Positions 13,636 to 16,269 of a stretch of 16,269 nt of DNA are shown here, in pieces. Numbering within the stretch: the first letter of the stretch is position 1; every line of letters begins with the position of its first letter. Made by a program: the position numbers and the translations under genes. Under the pieces are notes generated by a model. The model made no database searches and had not been told where the DNA came from. It saw only the letters and a program-made list of their open reading frames with translations. The stretch is from positions 1-16,269 of the forward strand of contig JAOAFK010000032.1 of assembly GCA_026416315.1 (NCBI GenBank), in the 5' to 3' direction. Source of the DNA: Syntrophorhabdaceae bacterium. GTDB taxonomy: Bacteria > Desulfobacterota > Syntrophorhabdia > Syntrophorhabdales > Syntrophorhabdaceae.

Positions 13636-14901
13636 TTAATATCCTGATATATAAGCAACCTTTTCAAGGTATGCCATGGCATTATTTAATTGGTAAAGGG
13701 AAGTCACAAGATTTTCTTTTGCCTTTGCAAGGTCTTTTTCTGACTGAAGAAGTGTTAGTATATCACCTTTGCCTACCTTATACTCACCGTATGCTTGTTC
13801 AAAATTTGTTTCTGCCTCTTTTAAGAGTTCAGTATATAATTTCGTATTTTCAAGATTTTTTTCAAAATCCTTGTATGCCTTTGCTATTTCGAGCTTTACA
13901 GTTCTTTTTATCTCTTCGAGTTTAAATTTTGCTGCATTCAAATCACTTGCAGCTGCCTTTAAATTGTAGTGTCTACCCACTCCATCGAAAATGGGATATG
14001 TAAGGATTATGCCAAATGTATCCTGTCTGTTATTTGGCGTAAATGATTTATCAAGTCTTGACTGTTGGAGTTCTACATCAATTTTTGGATACCATTCACT
14101 CTTCTTTTCATTATAGACCATCTGGAGTCTTTCGATTTCTTTTAATTGATAATTTATATCAGGTCTTTCCTTTAATGCCCTGTCTGTAAGGATGTCAAGA
14201 TTTTCTTTTACAGTAGGAACATATAGATTACCTTCTACCTCAAAAATTTCTTCAGGTTTTAAAAGAAGAAGTGAACTTAGATCTTCTAATGCCTTTTCAA
14301 ACTCTTTTTCACTTTCGAAAAGTTCTATACGGGATGATGTAAGTCTTACCTCTGCCTGTAAAACATCGCTCTTTTTTGCAACACCCACATCATATTTTGC
14401 CTTTGTTAAGTCAAGTATCTTTTTGCTTGTTTCATAAGCCTCCCTTTTTTTCTCCACAATCATTTTTTTACCAAGAGCTGTGAAAAATGCTGTCTTTATA
14501 TTATAGATAATGTCAGTCTTAACAGATTCCATTTTCTCTTTTTCCCTTTCAACTGCTGACATAGCACCCTTTCTTCTCGCATACCGTGAACCACCATCAA
14601 AAATCCTCAAAGATAATGTACCTGTTGCACTATACACATCGTTATCTACACCTGTAACCTTTGTTTGAGAAGAGCCTCCGTATAGATATTTTGTATATCC
14701 ACTTTGAATATTTGCTTTTGGTAAATAAGGGTCGATTGTAGAGTTATATTGATATTCTGAACTTTTTACATTTTCTTTCTGCTGTTTCAAGGAATATGAA
14801 ACTTCAATGCCTCTCTTTATTGCCTCATAGAGGGTAATGGAAAATGCATTACTAAAAATAAAAAAAAGATAAAATATGAAAAAATAGACTGCTTTTTTCA
14901 T
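13636..14901 (-). CDS. TolC-family outer-membrane efflux protein
   Basis: This 421-residue outer-membrane channel belongs to the tripartite exporter. It opens with MKKAVYFFIFYLFFIFSNAF, a signal peptide probably cut around residue 20. Two homologous halves of long charged helices follow, typical of OEP domains (for example KAKYDVGVAKKSDVLQAEVR in the first and EYKVGKGDILTLLQSEKDLA in the second). The Gly-Lys-x-Asp/Ser turn followed by Leu-rich heptads is the TolC signature. The start at 14901 is chosen because it begins the signal peptide; the longer frame from 14943 would run through tRNA-Phe. No Shine-Dalgarno is visible, and the start codon is only 12 nt after the tRNA 3' end. It is the first gene of the five-gene exporter operon. 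Confidence 0.9.
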   Translation of the reverse strand: MKKAVYFFIFYLFFIFSNAFSITLYEAIKRGIEVSYSLKQQKENVKSSEYQYNSTIDPYLPKANIQSGYTKYLYGGSSQTKVTGVDNDVYSATGTLSLRIFDGGSRYARRKGAMSAVEREKEKMESVKTDIIYNIKTAFFTALGKKMIVEKKREAYETSKKILDLTKAKYDVGVAKKSDVLQAEVRLTSSRIELFESEKEFEKALEDLSSLLLLKPEEIFEVEGNLYVPTVKENLDILTDRALKERPDINYQLKEIERLQMVYNEKKSEWYPKIDVELQQSRLDKSFTPNNRQDTFGIILTYPIFDGVGRHYNLKAAASDLNAAKFKLEEIKRTVKLEIAKAYKDFEKNLENTKLYTELLKEAETNFEQAYGEYKVGKGDILTLLQSEKDLAKAKENLVTSLYQLNNAMAYLEKVAYISGY

Positions 14902-14913
14902 TGTAATTAAAAA

Positions 14914-14986
<73 letters not shown>

Positions 14987-14995
14987 ATCTGTTAA

Positions 14996-15025
14996 TTTAA
15001 AACATAACTTATTATTTTATGTCAA
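14996..15025 (-). promoter_or_regulatory. Promoter of tRNA-Phe and probably the exporter operon
   Basis: A consensus TTGACA lies at 15020-15025 and TTTAAA at 14996-15001, with an 18-nt spacer. The predicted start near 14989 is about 3 nt before the tRNA 5' end. The TGA stop codon of the upstream gene is part of the -35 box. No other promoter fits between the tRNA and the TolC gene. Confidence 0.5.
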
Positions 15026-15933
15026 GCATTATGTAGTCTGATGGTGTACTTTTCAATAAAATGATGGGGGCAGTACGAAAGTTTTGCCTCTCTTAACCCG
15101 GGTAAACCGAGGTCCTGTTCCCTGTTAACAAAACAAACATCCTTTAAACTTATTTCGCAAAATTTCTGGTTAATAAAGGTGTAGAGACCTGGAATTTCAG
15201 GATCTGCCTTTTCAATATGGATTACAGCAGTTTGCTCATTTAACATTTCCCCTGCTGTAAAAGCAGCTACCTTATCGTCAATCACCAAAACTCCACCTAT
15301 TAATTCAAGTTTTTGAAAATTATTCAGCGCCTCCCTGACAGCATCCCATTCATCCATCAGATTCATATCTTCTTTGCATCTCTTTTGTTGACACCATTTT
15401 TCCTGAATTTTAAATGAGTCTTCTATATGGTTTGAATTTAATTTTTCATATGTAACATTATAAACTTTTGTTAACTTATTGATATGATTCCTTTTTGAAC
15501 GATATCTATTTCCTTTAAGGCGTACAAGGTCATCTCGCACATAAACATAATCATAATGTTCTCTATTAGGTTCTATGGAAATATTTTTAATGCCTGAGAA
15601 TTCTTCTACAATTTTTCTTTCGCATCTCTGGATTGTAGGCTCAGAAACTTTTTTTTCTTCCTTTAGCCATTCAAATAACATCAATATGGCCTCTTTTCTT
15701 GATGGAGGGCCAATCGGCTGGAATGCATGCCATGAACTATTATCTTTATTCGTTATAATTAAAAGCCAGTCTTTATAAATTGTCCATTTAAATCTGTAGT
15801 GTTTTCGCCATATAAAAAGATTTGTGAATGTATATTCTGAAGCTTCAGGTTGAAATTCTGAAAAAAATAAATTGAATATTTCCCTATCTTCAATTTCAAC
15901 ATCCTTGAAATAAGGAAAAATATTTTTTTTCAT
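15022..15933 (-). CDS. DUF2156-family GNAT-fold protein (lysyl-PG synthase C-domain-like)
   Basis: This is a 303-residue soluble protein with no signal peptide or membrane segment. The pattern SEYTFTNLFIWRKHYRFKW near the N-terminus and YVRDDLVRLKGNRYRSKRNH in the middle, followed by a GGVLVIDDKVAAFTAGEML strand region and INREQDLGLPGLREAK-like C-terminal sequence (here VNREQDLGLPGLREAK), are typical of DUF2156, the double GNAT fold related to the aminoacyl-tRNA-dependent domain of phosphatidylglycerol lysyltransferase. Stand-alone members have no settled function; the acceptor and donor here are unknown. The start at 15933 lacks an obvious Shine-Dalgarno sequence, but no better start is seen. 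The gene runs towards tRNA-Phe, 35 nt downstream, and diverges from the rRNA operon. Confidence 0.75.
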   Translation of the reverse strand: MKKNIFPYFKDVEIEDREIFNLFFSEFQPEASEYTFTNLFIWRKHYRFKWTIYKDWLLIITNKDNSSWHAFQPIGPPSRKEAILMLFEWLKEEKKVSEPTIQRCERKIVEEFSGIKNISIEPNREHYDYVYVRDDLVRLKGNRYRSKRNHINKLTKVYNVTYEKLNSNHIEDSFKIQEKWCQQKRCKEDMNLMDEWDAVREALNNFQKLELIGGVLVIDDKVAAFTAGEMLNEQTAVIHIEKADPEIPGLYTFINQKFCEISLKDVCFVNREQDLGLPGLREAKLSYCPHHFIEKYTIRLHNA

Positions 15934-16033
15934 AAATAATGTAATTTTTATATCATAGTTTATTTTTGGTTTGTATTTTAAAAAAAATTTTTTTTATTTA
16001 ATTCTATGGTTACATTTCCGAAAATAATATTAG

Positions 16034-16053
16034 AAAAAAAATTTATCAATCCC
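16034..16053 (+). promoter_or_regulatory. A-rich UP-like element
   Basis: AAAAAAAATTTATCAATCCC directly abuts the -35 hexamer of the rRNA promoter. This is where an A/T-rich UP element contacted by the RNA polymerase alpha subunits would lie. A second tract, A8T8, lies farther upstream at 15980-15995. Confidence 0.45.
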
Positions 16054-16081
16054 TTGACAAAAAAAATAAAATGAGTATACT
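16054..16081 (+). promoter_or_regulatory. rRNA operon promoter
   Basis: A perfect -35 TTGACA (16054-16059), a 16-nt spacer and TATACT (16076-16081) give a strong sigma70-type promoter, with transcription expected from about 16088. It is followed by two direct copies of TTTGGTTAA (16092-16100 and 16103-16111) in the initially transcribed leader, and then by the 16S gene. Confidence 0.75.
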
Positions 16082-16114
16082 TAATACTGCTTTTGGTTAA
16101 GATTTGGTTAACAT

Positions 16115-16127
16115 GGTTCTTTGAAAA
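16115..16127 (+). promoter_or_regulatory. boxA-like antitermination site in the rRNA leader
   Basis: GGTTCTTTGAAAA resembles the boxA element (consensus like TGCTCTTTGAAAA) that recruits NusB/S10 for rRNA antitermination. It lies about 27 nt after the predicted transcription start and about 40 nt before the 16S 5' end, the normal place in bacterial rRNA leaders. Confidence 0.55.
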
Positions 16128-16167
16128 TAAAATAGCAGGTCCACGTTCAATATCTGAGACAAAGGTG

Positions 16168-16269
<102 letters not shown>

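Noticed and set aside
15002..15022. AT-rich hairpin (ACATAA/TTATGT) after the DUF2156 gene as a terminator
   Set aside because: The stem is only 6 bp and all but one pair A-T; the same bases form the spacer of a much better promoter (TTGACA...TTTAAA) for tRNA-Phe.

Overview
The window is low-GC bacterial DNA ending at the 5' end of a 16S rRNA gene. The first ~100 bases of that rRNA, the two-subunit biotin carboxylase, the TolC/MacA-type exporter and above all an hgcAB pair suggest an anaerobic member of the Deltaproteobacteria (Desulfobacterota). The sequence alone does not place it more finely.

Layout. Positions 1-560 (minus) hold a frameshifted PAS-domain gene that runs off the left edge. 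After an AT-rich spacer with a near-perfect CRP/FNR-type palindrome (922-937), a plus-strand cluster (976-3574) encodes a secreted tandem-Cache protein, a 39-residue single-pass membrane protein and a sodium:solute symporter, followed by a hairpin terminator. Positions 3617-4070 carry no intact gene, only protein-like scraps in different frames. From 4071 to 15933 every gene is on the minus strand. In transcription order these are a DUF2156 acyltransferase-like protein, tRNA-Phe(GAA), a five-gene tripartite ABC exporter (TolC, MacA-like adaptor, ATPase, two FtsX/MacB-type permeases), a biotin carboxylase, a carboxyltransferase/BCCP subunit, and finally hgcA and hgcB. At the right edge an rRNA promoter with an A-rich upstream element and a boxA-like leader drives a 16S rRNA gene on the plus strand.

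Main result. The 392-residue protein at 4389-5567 has the cap-helix motif NVWCAAGK and a C-terminal membrane domain. The 101-residue protein 12 nt downstream is a 2x[4Fe-4S] ferredoxin with a cysteine-rich tail. Together they are HgcA and HgcB, the corrinoid protein and ferredoxin required for microbial mercury methylation, so the host is a predicted methylmercury producer. The pair lies downstream of a pyruvate carboxylase-like operon on the same strand. HgcA carries an N-terminal extension with an NTCC motif that also ends HgcB.

Other points: the symporter cluster looks like a three-part transport/sensing unit whose regulator site overlaps the likely core promoter. The exporter operon starts only 12 nt after tRNA-Phe, has no visible Shine-Dalgarno sequence, and probably uses the tRNA promoter, whose -35 box overlaps the stop codon of the preceding gene.
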